From contig SLST01000070.1 of NCBI GenBank assembly GCA_007130265.1, positions 1-5,877 on the forward strand: 5,877 nt of DNA. Reading direction: 5' to 3'. The stretch's first letter is position 1. Every line of letters starts with the position of its first letter. Under the pieces are notes generated by a model, which saw only the letters and a program-made list of their open reading frames with translations, searched no databases and had not been told where the DNA came from. Position numbers and translations under genes: made by a program. Source of the DNA: Spirochaetales bacterium (GTDB lineage: Bacteria > Spirochaetota > Spirochaetia > DSM-27196 > SLST01). Positions 5,600-5,877 of this stretch are shown here, in pieces.

Positions 5600-5877
5600 A
5601 GAGGTATGTCGTGCCCTTTTGCCTTCTCCTGCTCTTCGCGCTTACGGCGTGCGATCCCGGGTTGGGATCGACCGGTGCAGCGGAGGAAGCCGCTCTTGCC
5701 GCGCGAGCCACCAACAGACAAGGGGGCGGACAGGGCGTTCCGGCTGCGGCCGCGGCGAACCCGGCGATCCCGACCCGGGGCGTGCTCAACTTCGCCGCGC
5801 CGCTTGATGCGGAACAGGAAGTCGCCGATCCGGCGGTTGAAAGCGACGCCACCGGCGTAGCGACCTTCCAGTACCGC
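5596..5877 (+). CDS. CHRD-domain lipoprotein, 3'-truncated by the window edge
   Basis: The ATG at 5596 follows a GGAGGTG ribosome binding site (5584-5590) and opens a typical lipoprotein signal: basic MKR, hydrophobic core VVPFCLLLLFALTA, then the lipobox L16-T17-A18-C19, with Cys19 as the lipidation site. An Ala/Gly-rich, low-complexity linker of about 45 residues follows. From about residue 67 the sequence LNFAAPLDAEQEVADPAV then SDATGVATFQY matches the start of a CHRD domain (typical F.A.L.G..EVPPV.S.A.G.A.F). CHRD domains are beta-rich extracellular modules, named from chordin and common in bacterial exported proteins, with no settled biochemical role. The 94 visible codons reach the window edge with no stop, so the rest of the domain and its length are unknown. 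The protein should be anchored by lipid on the outside of a membrane. It is co-directional with the GH38-like gene but 229 bp away, probably a separate transcription unit. Confidence 0.85.
   Translation, partial: MKRYVVPFCLLLLFALTACDPGLGSTGAAEEAALAARATNRQGGGQGVPAAAAANPAIPTRGVLNFAAPLDAEQEVADPAVESDATGVATFQYR

Noticed and set aside
5314..5721. A 135-codon minus-strand open frame covering the end of the hydrolase gene and the lipoprotein start
   Set aside because: It crosses the ends of two well-supported plus-strand genes, and its composition is low in structure-forming patterns.
1..5877. CRISPR arrays, tRNA or rRNA genes, insertion sequences, toxin-antitoxin or phage-defence genes
   Set aside because: No regularly spaced repeats, cloverleaf-like segments, transposase motifs or flanking terminal repeats were seen. 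The SNase-like gene alone is not enough to propose a defence system.

Overview
The window is high-GC bacterial DNA with strong G/C preference at third codon positions. It holds parts or all of five protein-coding loci plus one badly decayed stretch. No RNA gene, CRISPR array, insertion sequence or integrase was found. The lineage cannot be fixed from this much sequence. A high-GC bacterium with exported proteases and lipoproteins, such as an actinobacterium, a chloroflexote or another soil or sediment phylum, is a reasonable guess. Three separate reading-frame problems suggest either gene decay or an unpolished consensus.

Layout from left to right. Positions 1-1046 (+) carry the C-terminal part of a subtilase (S8) protease with its full catalytic triad and an unusual four-cysteine insert; a GC-rich hairpin follows it. 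Positions 1158-1627 (+) carry a small exported cysteine-rich protein of unknown family, whose signal peptide and mature part lie in different frames. Convergent to it and only 13 bp away is a staphylococcal-nuclease-like (SNase) gene on the minus strand, whose natural start appears to have been lost through a 1-bp change. Upstream of the nuclease on the same strand, about 2154-2400 looks like the remains of another gene, with two internal stops. Positions 2400-2650 look non-coding and contain a near-palindrome just before the next gene.

Positions 2664-5366 (+) carry a complete 900-residue glycoside hydrolase family 38-like (alpha-mannosidase-superfamily, DUF5054-type) protein, the best-supported gene here. 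After a roughly 230-bp gap, a CHRD-domain lipoprotein begins at 5596 (+) and runs off the window. Its start codon lies inside a 9-bp hairpin and overlaps the stop of a six-codon mini-ORF.

The genes do not form an obvious single pathway. Three of the five loci (protease, cysteine-rich protein, lipoprotein) are predicted to be exported, while the GH38-like enzyme has no signal peptide and is probably cytoplasmic. I see no convincing new multi-gene system. The most notable points are the cysteine-rich insert in the subtilase beside a cysteine-rich secreted protein, the possible operator before the sugar enzyme, and the translation-initiation architecture of the lipoprotein gene.
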